A stretch of 64,000 nucleotides of DNA from Paraburkholderia sp. LEh10 (GTDB lineage Bacteria > Pseudomonadota > Gammaproteobacteria > Burkholderiales > Burkholderiaceae): NCBI RefSeq assembly GCF_017814945.1, contig NZ_JAGIPX010000043.1:1-64000 (forward strand), read 5' to 3'. Made by a program: the position numbers and the translations under genes. Below are positions 36,368-45,256 of this stretch, in pieces (the stretch's first letter is position 1; every line of letters starts with the position of its first letter). The notes beneath the pieces are model-generated. The model searched no databases. It worked only from the letters and a program-made list of their open reading frames with translations, and was not told where the DNA came from.

Positions 36368-37018
36368 TCAGGTGTGCATGAGGCGCTGTTCGGCGGCGTG
36401 TGCAATGAGCGCGAGCGCGCCGCAGATCACGAAGTAGATGAGTCCCGCCGCGAGGTACGCTTCGAGCGGCCGGTACGTGCTCGCCGCGATGTTCTGCGCG
36501 GTGCGCGTGAGTTCGGCCACGCCGACGACCGAGATCAGCGACGATGCCTTGATGAGCAGCACCATTTCGTTGACGAGCGAAGGCAGCGTCATCCGGAACG
36601 CCTGTGGCACCTGAATGCGCCGTAGCATGTCGACGGGTGACAGGCCGAGCATGCGCGCCGCTTCGATCTGCCCCGGCGGAATGCTCATAAAGCCGCCGCG
36701 CAGGATCTCCGCAATATACGACGCGGAGCACAGTGAGACCGCGCTGATCGCGGCGACGATGGGCGACACGTTGATGCCGACGAACGGCAGCAGGTAATAG
36801 ACGAGCAGCAGCTGCACGAGCATCGGCACGCCGCGAAAGAAGAACACATAGGCGCCGCCGAAGCGTTGCGCGACGACGTTCTGCGACAGCCGCGCCGAGC
36901 ACACGCCGATCGCGACGAAGAAGCCGATCACGAGCCCCGTCAGCGAAATGCCGATGGTGGCGAGTGCGGCTTGCAGGAGCAGCGGAAAACCTTGAGCGAA
37001 AACGTGGGCGCTGAACAT
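36368..37018 (-). CDS. amino acid ABC transporter permease, second system
   Basis: A 216-residue permease with five predicted helices, YVFFFRGVPMLVQLLLVYYL and the EAA loop AEILRGGFMSIPPGQIEAARMLG. The two permease subunits of this operon are about as different from each other as from those of the first operon, as is usual for His/Gln-type systems. Confidence 0.9.
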   Translation of the reverse strand: MFSAHVFAQGFPLLLQAALATIGISLTGLVIGFFVAIGVCSARLSQNVVAQRFGGAYVFFFRGVPMLVQLLLVYYLLPFVGINVSPIVAAISAVSLCSASYIAEILRGGFMSIPPGQIEAARMLGLSPVDMLRRIQVPQAFRMTLPSLVNEMVLLIKASSLISVVGVAELTRTAQNIAASTYRPLEAYLAAGLIYFVICGALALIAHAAEQRLMHT

Positions 37019-37099
37019 GGCCTGATACCTGCGGGGAAGGACATGCAGGCGGCGCGCTGCGCGAATGTGACGAGGGCAGGCGCCGCGTGATTCAGGGCA

Positions 37100-37939
37100 T
37101 CAATAGTTGGGGGTCGGCATCGTGGTCGGCGCGTCCATCGTCACGCCGAACCATTTCTTTTGCAGCGATGCGAGGCGGCCGTCGTTGTGCATCTTGACCA
37201 GCGCGGCGTTGAACGCGTCGGCGAGCGGCTTGCTGTCCGCGTCCTTGCGCAGGCAGTACGCGAAGTACACTTTCGCGCCGAACGGCGGCGTGACGACCGC
37301 GAACGTTTCGGGGCGCTGCTTCGCGACATACGCGATATTCGTCATCGAGTTCGCGACGGCGGCGATGCGGCCTGCTGCGAGGTCCGCATAGGCCTGGTTG
37401 TTGTCGACGTACTCGCGCACTTCGGGCTGCTTCGGCAGAGTCACGATGTACGATTTCAGCTGGTCGAGCTGCGCGGAGCCCTTGCCCGCGCCGACCGTCT
37501 TGCCGGCGATATCCGACGACTGCTTGACAGAGGTGTCGTTCGCGCGTTTGAGGAGAGCATCCGTGGCGTCGGCAACGGGCAGCGTGTACGTGTAGCGCTC
37601 CATGCGCGCCTTCGTCACCGTCAGCGGGCCGCCGACCATGTCGAACTTGCCCGCTTCGAGACCGGGCAGCACGCTCGGCCAGGGCAGATCGATGAAGCGC
37701 ACCTTCACGCCGAGCTCTTTGCCGACCTCGGCGAACAGGTCCTTGTTGAAGCCCGCCTGTTGGCCGTTTTCGAGGAAGTCGAACGGCGCGAACTGCATCT
37801 CCGTTCCGACGACGAGTTCGCCCGCCTTCTTGACCTTCGCGAGTTGATCTTCCGCGTGCGCGCTCATACTGGCAACGCATGCGCTGGCACAGAATGCCAC
37901 CATCGCGAGACGACACTTCCAGCCTGCAAAGATACCCAT
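37100..37939 (-). CDS. amino acid ABC transporter substrate-binding protein, second system
   Basis: A 279-residue family 3 periplasmic binding protein. The signal peptide runs to about residue 29 (VASMSAHAEDQ). KKAGELVVGTEMQFAPFDFL, GFNKDLFAEVGKELGVKVRF and WPSVLPGLEAGKFDMVGGPL are diagnostic. The ATG at 37939 has GGGAGA upstream. It differs markedly from the first-system receptor (28032-28901), so the two importers probably take different, perhaps related, substrates. First gene of the leftward operon. Confidence 0.88.
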   Translation of the reverse strand: MGIFAGWKCRLAMVAFCASACVASMSAHAEDQLAKVKKAGELVVGTEMQFAPFDFLENGQQAGFNKDLFAEVGKELGVKVRFIDLPWPSVLPGLEAGKFDMVGGPLTVTKARMERYTYTLPVADATDALLKRANDTSVKQSSDIAGKTVGAGKGSAQLDQLKSYIVTLPKQPEVREYVDNNQAYADLAAGRIAAVANSMTNIAYVAKQRPETFAVVTPPFGAKVYFAYCLRKDADSKPLADAFNAALVKMHNDGRLASLQKKWFGVTMDAPTTMPTPNY

Positions 37940-38003
37940 TGAGATTCTCCCGTTGGCAAAGCGGCGTCGCGCTCGATCTGGCGGGGCGCGAGTCATGCGA
38001 CGC

Positions 38004-38136
38004 AGTATATACCGCTGCTTTTACGCGAAAAAAATATTCGCATGCTGTCAAACCCTAATGCCGTCCGCGCGCCCGGCGAGAGAAGCATCGCGCTGCTTGC
38101 AGCGCAGCTTGCGGTTGTGCTTCTGGCGGTATATAC
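38004..38136. promoter_or_regulatory. pair of inverted GTATATAC operator-like sites in the divergent promoter region
   Basis: AGTATATACCGC (38004-38015) and GCGGTATATAC (38126-38136) are inverted copies. Each contains the 8-bp palindrome GTATATAC typical of HutC-family GntR operators. One lies near the start of the leftward ABC operon, the other about 90 bp before the dioxygenase gene. The 288-bp region 37940-38227 otherwise holds no gene; it includes an AT-rich stretch near 38029-38040. Confidence 0.55.
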
Positions 38137-38227
38137 AACGTGGAATCGCTTGTCGATTCGTGCGTGATGCGGCGCTCGGCGCGTGAGCCGAATCGTCAGT
38201 TCAAACTTGGTCATGAAGGAGTCCGCG

Positions 38228-39211
38228 ATGCAGCCAGCCACTCGCATTCCGATCGTCGATCTGGCCGGCGTGCGCGCCGGCGACCGCGATGCGCTCACGC
38301 GCGCGGGCCGCGAAATACGCGACGCGTGCACGACGATCGGCTTCTTCTACATCGTCAATCATGGCGTGCCGCAAGCGGTGATCGATCGCGCGGAGCAGGC
38401 GGCGCACAAGTTTTTCGCGTTCCCCGTCGAAACGAAGAAGCGCGCGGCGGTGAATCAACGGCATCGAGGCTTCAATGCGCTGGGCGACGCGACGATGTAT
38501 CAGGCGAAGCGCCCCGACTACAAAGAGTTCTTCAGCATCGGCCTCGAACTGATGGAGGACGACCCGGACGTGCGCGCGGGGCAGGCGCTGCGCGGACCGA
38601 ACAACTGGCCTGACTTCATGCCCGATTTGCAGCCCGCGCTATACGGCTATTACGAAGAAGTCGGCGCATGCGGCGCAGATCTGCTGCGCGCGGTGGCCAC
38701 GGGTCTGGGCGTCGGCGAAGACTTCTTCGCGTCGCGCTATACGAAGCGAATGCAGCGCACGCAGATGGTCTACTATCCGCCGCAGCCGCCGCAATCGGAT
38801 GAAGAACAGTTCGGCGTCGCGCCGCACACCGACTACGGCTGCATCACCTTGTTGTGGCAGGATCGGGTCGGCGGCTTGCAGGTGCGCGAAATCGCGAACG
38901 ATACGTGGATCGAAGCGCCGCCCATCGAGGGCAGCTTCGTCGTGAACGTCGGCGATCTGCTGGCGCGCTGGACGAACGACCGCTTCCGCTCGACGCTGCA
39001 TCGCGTGATCAACGCCTCGGGGCGCGAGCGCTATTCGATTGCGACGTTCTATGATCCGACCTACACGTCGAGCGTCGATCCGCGCGATCTCGGCACATCA
39101 TCGGCCGACAGCAAATATGAACCCGTCGCGGCCGGCGACTACATTTTGGGGCGCATCAACAGTTCGATGGGCTATCGGAAGAAGCTGGCGGCAGCGCAAG
39201 GAACAACGTAA
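38228..39211 (+). CDS. isopenicillin N synthase-like Fe(II)/2-oxoglutarate dioxygenase
   Basis: A 327-residue dioxygenase of the DIOX_N/2OG-FeII_Oxy family. Metal ligands are His200 and Asp202 (APHTDYG) and His258 (STLHRVIN); Arg268-x-Ser270 (RYS) binds the 2-oxoglutarate carboxylate. The N-terminal DIOX_N part (IPIVDL, GFFYIVNHGV) is intact. Family members hydroxylate, desaturate or cyclise amino acids and related acids. The ATG at 38228 has AAGGAG at a good distance; upstream in-frame ATGs at 38213 and 38183 are weaker. It diverges from the second ABC operon and is followed 20 bp later by an FAD-linked dehydrogenase. Confidence 0.9.
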   Translation: MQPATRIPIVDLAGVRAGDRDALTRAGREIRDACTTIGFFYIVNHGVPQAVIDRAEQAAHKFFAFPVETKKRAAVNQRHRGFNALGDATMYQAKRPDYKEFFSIGLELMEDDPDVRAGQALRGPNNWPDFMPDLQPALYGYYEEVGACGADLLRAVATGLGVGEDFFASRYTKRMQRTQMVYYPPQPPQSDEEQFGVAPHTDYGCITLLWQDRVGGLQVREIANDTWIEAPPIEGSFVVNVGDLLARWTNDRFRSTLHRVINASGRERYSIATFYDPTYTSSVDPRDLGTSSADSKYEPVAAGDYILGRINSSMGYRKKLAAAQGTT

Positions 39212-39231
39212 AAAACGACGCAAGGAACGGC

Positions 39232-40632
39232 ATGACAGTGAAAGAACCCGCTGCGCTTGCCTCGACGCTCGCCGCGTTGCGCGATGCGTTGGGCGATGAC
39301 GCCGTGCGTGTCGGCGATCAGATCGGCGAACGCTCGATGACGGACTGGACGCGCCACGAGCCGACGCGTCCCGCCGCGCTGCTGTTGCCGCGCACGACGC
39401 AGCAGGTGGCGCGCGCGCTGATGATCTGCAACGACGCGCGTCAACCCGTCGTGCCGCAAGGCGGCATGACGGGACTTGCGGGCGGCGCCATTGCGCGCGC
39501 AACGGATATCGCGTTGTCGCTGGAGCGTCTCGCGGGCGTCGAGGAAATCGACAGCGCGGCCGCCACGATCACGGTGCGCGCGGGCACGACGTTGCAGGCC
39601 GCGCAGGAAGCGGCGGCGCAAGGGGGCTTCGAACTGGCGCTGGATCTCGGCGCGCGCGGATCGTGTCAGATCGGCGGCAATCTCGCGACGAACGCGGGCG
39701 GCAATCGCGTGATTCAGTCGGGCACCGCGCGCGACCAGGTGCTCGGGCTCGAAGTGGTGCTGGCCAACGGCGCGGTGCTCAGCTCGTTGAACAAGATGGT
39801 GAAGAACAACACGGGCTATGACCTGAAACACTGGTTCATCGGTTCGGAAGGCACGCTGGGCGTGATCACGCGCGCCGTGCTGAAGCTGCAGCCGCAGCGC
39901 GCGTCGCGTCATACCGCGCTCGTTGCATTGAACGATTACGAGCAGGCCGTCAGCCTGTTGCGGCGGCTATCGACGCGTTTCGGCAACGACATCGGCGCGT
40001 TCGAAATCATGTGGCCGGACTTCTTCGATTTCGGCGTGAAGCTCACGGGCGCGAGTTCGCCATTCGCGCAAGCGCATCCGCTGTATGCGCTGATCGAACA
40101 TGCGAGCTTCGATGCCGGCGACGACGGTTCGCGTTTTTCGAGCGCGCTCAGCGACGCATTGGACGAAGCCGCGATCCGCGATGCCGTGATCGCGCAATCG
40201 GTTGCGCACACGCGCGCGCTGTGGGCGATCCGCGAATGCACGGCGGAATTCCCCATCAAGCTCGACCCGATCAACTTCGACGTGAGCTTGCCGATTGGCG
40301 AGATCGGCGCATTCGTCGATGGCTGCCGCGCGGCGCTCGATCGCGCGTGGCCGGGCAACGCGTCGTTTTTCTTCGGCCATATCGGCGATTCGAATCTGCA
40401 TGTCACCGTCGATGGGCGCTCCGTCCCCGGCGTCGATCATCATGACGTGTACGCGCTCGTCTATGCGATGCTGGCGCCGCTGCGCGGATCGGTGTCGGCG
40501 GAGCATGGCATTGGTTTGCTCAAGCGCGAGTTCCTGCCCGTTTCGCGCTCGGACGAAGAACTCGCGGCGATGAAGGCGATCAAGCATGCGCTCGATCCGA
40601 ATTGGATTTTGAATCCGGGGAAGCTGTTCTAG
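39232..40632 (+). CDS. FAD-linked 2-hydroxyacid dehydrogenase (GlcD/D2HGDH type)
   Basis: A 466-residue flavoprotein of the FAD-binding PCMH/FAD-oxidase C family. The FAD domain shows PQGGMTGLAGGA, GGNLATNAGGNRVIQSG and SEGTLGVITRAVLKL. The C-terminal domain shows FFFGHIGDSNLHVTV (His of the active site), SAEHGIG and KHALDPNWILNPGKLF. These enzymes oxidise D-lactate, glycolate or D-2-hydroxyglutarate, passing electrons to a quinone or flavoprotein. It starts 20 bp after the dioxygenase and would act in the same pathway, perhaps on a hydroxylated product. Confidence 0.88.
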   Translation: MTVKEPAALASTLAALRDALGDDAVRVGDQIGERSMTDWTRHEPTRPAALLLPRTTQQVARALMICNDARQPVVPQGGMTGLAGGAIARATDIALSLERLAGVEEIDSAAATITVRAGTTLQAAQEAAAQGGFELALDLGARGSCQIGGNLATNAGGNRVIQSGTARDQVLGLEVVLANGAVLSSLNKMVKNNTGYDLKHWFIGSEGTLGVITRAVLKLQPQRASRHTALVALNDYEQAVSLLRRLSTRFGNDIGAFEIMWPDFFDFGVKLTGASSPFAQAHPLYALIEHASFDAGDDGSRFSSALSDALDEAAIRDAVIAQSVAHTRALWAIRECTAEFPIKLDPINFDVSLPIGEIGAFVDGCRAALDRAWPGNASFFFGHIGDSNLHVTVDGRSVPGVDHHDVYALVYAMLAPLRGSVSAEHGIGLLKREFLPVSRSDEELAAMKAIKHALDPNWILNPGKLF

Positions 40633-40654
40633 CGGAATTGGAATCGCGCATGTG

Positions 40655-40686
40655 TTCGTCATGAATGCCGTGGCATTCATGACGAA
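40655..40686. terminator. perfect 15-bp inverted repeat between convergent genes
   Basis: TTCGTCATGAATGCC and its exact reverse complement are separated by GT. It lies between the stop codons of the dehydrogenase (plus) and the GMC fusion gene (minus). A bidirectional terminator role is likely, although no U tract follows on either side. Confidence 0.6.
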
Positions 40687-40698
40687 ACGTCGGCGCGC

Positions 40699-43600
40699 TC
40701 AATGCGCATCCAGATGCCTGACGATAGTCGGAAACACATCGAGTGCCGCGCGCTTGCCGAATATGCAGTCGATGTGCCCATAGCCTCCGATGACATGCCG
40801 TTCATAATTGGCGGCCCCGAAACGCTCGACGAGCAGATCGAACGTCATCTCCGTGCTCGTCGGCAAATAGCAGAGATTTTCCGAACCGTGAATGAACGCG
40901 ATAGGCAGCTTCATGCCGTCGATGTTCGGCATGTACACGTCGTCGCCGTTCGCATCGACCACGTGGCCCGCGCGGACCATTGCCGCAAGCTGATTGAACA
41001 GTTCAACATCGTGAATGCCGAATAGCTCCTGCAGATTGGCGTGCAATTGCTCGTCGAGTTGCGCGTGTTCGTAGAGCAGCCCATACAGAAACGTCGCGCG
41101 ATGGCACACCGGGCTATTGCAGGTTTCGTCCTGATCGACAGGGAAGAACTTCAGCGCGTCGTCGAGGAGATTGTGCGGCCATTTCTCATGCTGCGTATAC
41201 GCGGTCATATCCTTGATGCCAAGATGCTGAAGAATCTGCGGTGTATGCAGTCCCGCCTTGATCCGCTGCAACAACCCCGGCACGGGATGCGCCGATACCT
41301 GCGACAGCACCGCCGAACGCACGCCCTTGAGCCCCGACATCAGCGACATGCTGAATGCGAGCGCGCCGAGGCAATGCCCGACCACCTGAATCTGATCGAC
41401 GCCCGTCAGTTCACGCACCTTCGCGACAGCGGCGGGAATGTCGAAGCGCGCGATTTCATCGGCGGTGGTGCGCTCGGTCGCGCTCGGCAATTCGATGCTC
41501 ACGCGCAGATCGACGAGCCAGACATCGTAGTGCGCGGCGCACAGAAACTCGACGAGGTTCGTGCCGATCAGATCCGTCGAGAAGATACGGCTCGATACGC
41601 CTGAGCCATGAATCAGCAGCACGGGGCCCTTGTTGCCGCCGTGATAACGCGCGAGCCGCAGCGTCTTGCCGTCTTCCGTATTGAAGTACGTGATCTGCGG
41701 CGCGGGCGCGCGCAACGCGCGGCGCACGCGCGGCGCGGCATCGGGGTCGAAGTATTGCAACGGCGCGGCGACGCCGCCATATTCCGTGTACAGCACGCCC
41801 GCGAAAAAGCGCCCGAATTTCAGTGTCCATGCAAGGCGCGTCTCGACATCGGGCGCGTTCGTCACTTCGATCGTGCGCTGCTGCTTGAGGAAGTTTTCCG
41901 GCGTGATGATGAGCGTCGCGTGACCGATGACGGGGGCATCGTCGGTATCGGACTCACGCACCTTCGCGTAGAGCGTGTTCGTCTGCGTCCACAGATCGAG
42001 CAGCGAGGTGTGCGTGATGATTTTCTGACCCGTCAGATAGAAGCGCTTGCCCTCGACGGTGTCGAGCGTCATCGCGTAGTTCATGTTGCGCCGCTCGACA
42101 TTCGTTTCATCGACGACGAACAGGTTGAAGATGCCGTCGCTGACCGTCATCGGCTGCGGCGAGAGCGCGGTGCACGTGAGCGTGCCGATCATCCGCGCCT
42201 CGTGCCGCGGGTTCGCGAGCATGTGTTCGAGATCGTCGGAGACGACGGTCACGGTGAAGCTGATGGGCGTGCCTTCGGCCCGGCTGTCTTGCTGGCCCGC
42301 CGGCTTCGCGTCGCCTGCGAAGTACGTGCCGATCATCGTCTCGGTGAAGCGCAGGCCGATTTTCAGTGCGGGTGGCGGCGCCGCGGTGCCGGGCGCATCG
42401 TAGTCGATCTGCCAGCCGCGCGAAGCCGCAAGCTGCGCGCAGTTGCGCTCGGCGAGCGCCGAGATCGTCAGCAGCGGATTCACGCCGAGCGAAAGCGGCA
42501 TCACCGCGCCGTCCATCACATAGAGCCCGTCGTGCACCGCATTGCCGTTCGCGTCGGAAAACACGCGGCCCGCCTGATCGACGACGCCATGCGCCGCGTC
42601 CTCCGCCATCGCGCAGCCGCCTAGCGGATGCACGGTGACGGTGCGGTTCTGAAACGCTTCGGCGGAAATCGGGTTGCGCACGTACGAGCCGCCGAGCGCG
42701 CCCGTCGCTTCGATCAGCGTCTTTTCCACCGTGTCGTAGATGGGCTGCTTGCCCGCGTTCGGCCAGCTCACGCGCGGGCGGCCGCTTTCCACCGTGATCT
42801 GGCCGCTTTCGTCGTCGTGCGCCATCACGAGCCACGTCTGCGTGTTGCGCATCGCGCCGTGATACGGGCCACGCAGAATGCTCTCGGCGATACGCGCTTG
42901 GTCGGCGAGGGGCGCATCGCCTGCGGGATCGGGCATTTCGACGCCCCCGGCGGGCGCCGCGACGCCGAGCACGCCCATCATCGCAAGGCCGATCGGCGCG
43001 GCGATCGACCCTTCTTCGATCACGAAGCCGTCCTTCACATTGGGCGTGTCGCGATGATCGATGATGCCCGTGATGCACGGGCCGACGGGCGGTATGGCGC
43101 CCTTTGGATGCGTGCCCCAGCCGACGCCGTTGATCGCCGTGTCGGTATTGAACGCAAACGCGAGCACGTCGCCGTTGCCGGTGAAGTGCTGGCCGACCTG
43201 CTTCGACACGCTCAAGCCGGCCTGCTCGGAGCGCAGCAGGATCGCCGTCGAGCCGAGCGTGCCCGCCGACAGGATCACGACGTCGGCTGTCACGAAGAGC
43301 TCGGGCGCGTCGTACAGTTCGCGTTTCAGATCGGCGGGCTGATAGCGCACGCACCAGACATTGCGTTCTTCGTCGCGCACCACGGAATGCACGGCCGCGC
43401 CCGTGAAGATCTGTGCGCCGTGCGCGACGGCGTCGGGCAGATAGTTCATGTGCGTCGAGTTCTTCGCGCCGTGATTGCAACCGGAATTGCAGTCGCCGCA
43501 GCCGATGCAGCCGTTCTGGTCGACGCCCGCCGCGTTCTTGCCGTCCTTGAACGTCACGGTGATGGGCGGACGGTAGAAACGCTCGCTCATGCCGAGCCGT

Positions 43601-44106
43601 TTCGCCGACAGCGCGAGCGCGTCGAGTTTCGGCAAGTCGGGATAGTCGTCCGGGACGGGCGTCGCGCCGAGCATCGTCGCCGCGCGTTCGTAGCATCGCT
43701 CGAGATTGGCCTCGTCCGCGCGCACGGCGGCGGGCCAGCGCGGATCGTCCCACAGGCGCCTGTCGGGCTTAAGCGCGACGTTCGCGTTGATCAGCGAGGT
43801 GCCGCCCAGGCCGCAGCCGACCACGACGTTCACATCGGGATTCACGTGCACTTCGAGCAGCGCGAGGGGCGAACCGACCTGCGCGACGCTCGTGTTGTAC
43901 TGCACCTGCGCCGCGCCTTCGAGCGGCGTCGCAGGAAAATCGCCTGCCATGAATTCACGGCCGCGCTCGAGCAGGCACACGCTGCGTTTCGCGCGGGCCA
44001 TGCGGCTCGCGGCGATCGCACCGCCATAGCCCGAACCCACGACCACCACGTCGTAGTGATCCTTCATCGCCGCAAGGGCGCTGGACAAGCGGTTCAAGCG
44101 GTTCAT
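40699..44106 (-). CDS. GMC oxidoreductase fused to alpha/beta hydrolase
   Basis: An 1135-residue two-part protein. Residues 1-580 are a GMC flavoenzyme close to cholesterol-oxidase-like proteins: FAD motif GSGYGG (24-29), a four-Cys stretch CIGCGDCNSGC, and HPLGGC with VNPLLTISALAER at the end. A middle domain of about 200 residues follows, then an alpha/beta hydrolase (about 790-1135) with LLIHGSGVSSR, elbow VGHCLGA and a late GYGHIDC. The elbow nucleophile is Cys, as in PHA synthases, instead of Ser. The frame is unbroken. The ATG at 44106 matches normal GMC N-termini; an internal Met at residue 14 is possible. Substrate unknown; a sterol or long-chain alcohol is plausible. Confidence 0.85.
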   Translation of the reverse strand: MNRLNRLSSALAAMKDHYDVVVVGSGYGGAIAASRMARAKRSVCLLERGREFMAGDFPATPLEGAAQVQYNTSVAQVGSPLALLEVHVNPDVNVVVGCGLGGTSLINANVALKPDRRLWDDPRWPAAVRADEANLERCYERAATMLGATPVPDDYPDLPKLDALALSAKRLGMSERFYRPPITVTFKDGKNAAGVDQNGCIGCGDCNSGCNHGAKNSTHMNYLPDAVAHGAQIFTGAAVHSVVRDEERNVWCVRYQPADLKRELYDAPELFVTADVVILSAGTLGSTAILLRSEQAGLSVSKQVGQHFTGNGDVLAFAFNTDTAINGVGWGTHPKGAIPPVGPCITGIIDHRDTPNVKDGFVIEEGSIAAPIGLAMMGVLGVAAPAGGVEMPDPAGDAPLADQARIAESILRGPYHGAMRNTQTWLVMAHDDESGQITVESGRPRVSWPNAGKQPIYDTVEKTLIEATGALGGSYVRNPISAEAFQNRTVTVHPLGGCAMAEDAAHGVVDQAGRVFSDANGNAVHDGLYVMDGAVMPLSLGVNPLLTISALAERNCAQLAASRGWQIDYDAPGTAAPPPALKIGLRFTETMIGTYFAGDAKPAGQQDSRAEGTPISFTVTVVSDDLEHMLANPRHEARMIGTLTCTALSPQPMTVSDGIFNLFVVDETNVERRNMNYAMTLDTVEGKRFYLTGQKIITHTSLLDLWTQTNTLYAKVRESDTDDAPVIGHATLIITPENFLKQQRTIEVTNAPDVETRLAWTLKFGRFFAGVLYTEYGGVAAPLQYFDPDAAPRVRRALRAPAPQITYFNTEDGKTLRLARYHGGNKGPVLLIHGSGVSSRIFSTDLIGTNLVEFLCAAHYDVWLVDLRVSIELPSATERTTADEIARFDIPAAVAKVRELTGVDQIQVVGHCLGALAFSMSLMSGLKGVRSAVLSQVSAHPVPGLLQRIKAGLHTPQILQHLGIKDMTAYTQHEKWPHNLLDDALKFFPVDQDETCNSPVCHRATFLYGLLYEHAQLDEQLHANLQELFGIHDVELFNQLAAMVRAGHVVDANGDDVYMPNIDGMKLPIAFIHGSENLCYLPTSTEMTFDLLVERFGAANYERHVIGGYGHIDCIFGKRAALDVFPTIVRHLDAH

Positions 44107-44443
44107 TCGGCCACCTCTTTGTATTTGACTGGCAGCAGGGCGGGGGAACCCCGACGATCAAGACGGCTGGCATGCGCAGCTTATTTATCCTGGACGCCGC
44201 GCAGCGAAATGCAAAGGGAAAACGCGCGTTTGCCCGCGAGATTCAAAAAGTGCTGTGCTGTTTCGGGCGTTCGGGCGGACGGATGCCTTCAGGCAGCGGT
44301 CGCGCGAACTGCACGCAGGATGAGGCGCCGATGCAACCAGGGCTTGCAGGCAGCCTCGTTCGAAACGGTGAATGGGCGAACCTGAGTGTCAGATGCCGGA
44401 TTCAGATGCCGTTGGTCGAATGCCGATTGCCGAGCCTGAATGC
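44107..44443. other. intergenic region, nothing recognised
   Basis: About 340 bp upstream of the GMC fusion gene and downstream of the sigma-like gene. No coding region, repeat or terminator was identified. The promoter of the GMC gene presumably lies here. Confidence 0.4.
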
Positions 44444-45256
44444 TCAGGCCGCGACTTCGATCTCGTCGTCGTTGTCCGGCGTGGTGGCGGCTTCCGTGGC
44501 CTCCGCTGCCAGCAGGTTGAAGACGACCAGGATCGCTTCGCGGTTTTCAGCGTGGATTTCAATGCCGAGTTCGTCGCGCAGCCACTCGCCGATCTTCGTG
44601 TTCGAAAAGTGGCTCGCGTCGTCCGTCTTCTTCATGGTGACGCCGAGCTTGACGGCGCGATAGTGATAGGAGGGCACCCGATGCTGCGCGGCCACGGCCG
44701 ACAGACCACCTTTCGCTTCCGAGCACCAGCCGAGGCTGCCCGCCAGCACGATGCGCTCGGGCGAGTCGAGCGACGCGATGAACTCGCGCGCCGCCTCGCG
44801 CACGCGGCGCTCGCTCAGGCCGTATTGCAGCAGCACGCTTTCGATGGGATCTTCGAGCGCCTGCGCGCGCAGGTCGATTTCCTGCATCATGCCTTCCTGT
44901 TCCATCGACACGTTGCGCTGATGGCTCGCGCTTCTCAGGCAATCGATCAGGTAGCGGCGAAAGTAAGCGCAGATCGCGTAGCTGTTGGACGGCGCGCTTT
45001 CGGGCGCAGCCTTCGATGCGACGTGTCCGGGCGCAAGGCGCAGCACTTTCGTATAGATGAACTGATGCACGAGCTCTTCCTTGTCTTCGCCGAGCGCGTG
45101 CAGTTCGAGCGGGTGATAGGTGCGCAGCGCGCGCTTCACGAGGTCGTACATCGACATCATTTCGTCGTCCGTGAGCTGCGTGCGGCGGCGCCACAGTTCG
45201 GGAAGAACGGCGTCGTCGAGAGTGCGTGCGAAATCCTGGCTCGGAACTGCGCCCAT
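44444..45256 (-). CDS. sigma-factor-like protein of unknown function
   Basis: A 270-residue soluble protein. The segment ELVHQFIYTKVLRL plus YFRRYLIDCLRSASHQR resembles the core helices of sigma region 2. A second helical part (EAAREFIASLDSPERIVLAGSL...GGLSAVAAQHRVPSYHYRAVKLGV) could be a divergent region 4 helix-turn-helix. Identity to known sigma factors is weak, so this is a tentative reading. A GGAGG 5 nt before ATG 45256 sets the start. The acidic C-terminus (ATTPDNDDEIEVAA) is unusual. Encoded alone, divergent from the hybrid kinase gene. Confidence 0.6.
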   Translation of the reverse strand: MGAVPSQDFARTLDDAVLPELWRRRTQLTDDEMMSMYDLVKRALRTYHPLELHALGEDKEELVHQFIYTKVLRLAPGHVASKAAPESAPSNSYAICAYFRRYLIDCLRSASHQRNVSMEQEGMMQEIDLRAQALEDPIESVLLQYGLSERRVREAAREFIASLDSPERIVLAGSLGWCSEAKGGLSAVAAQHRVPSYHYRAVKLGVTMKKTDDASHFSNTKIGEWLRDELGIEIHAENREAILVVFNLLAAEATEAATTPDNDDEIEVAA

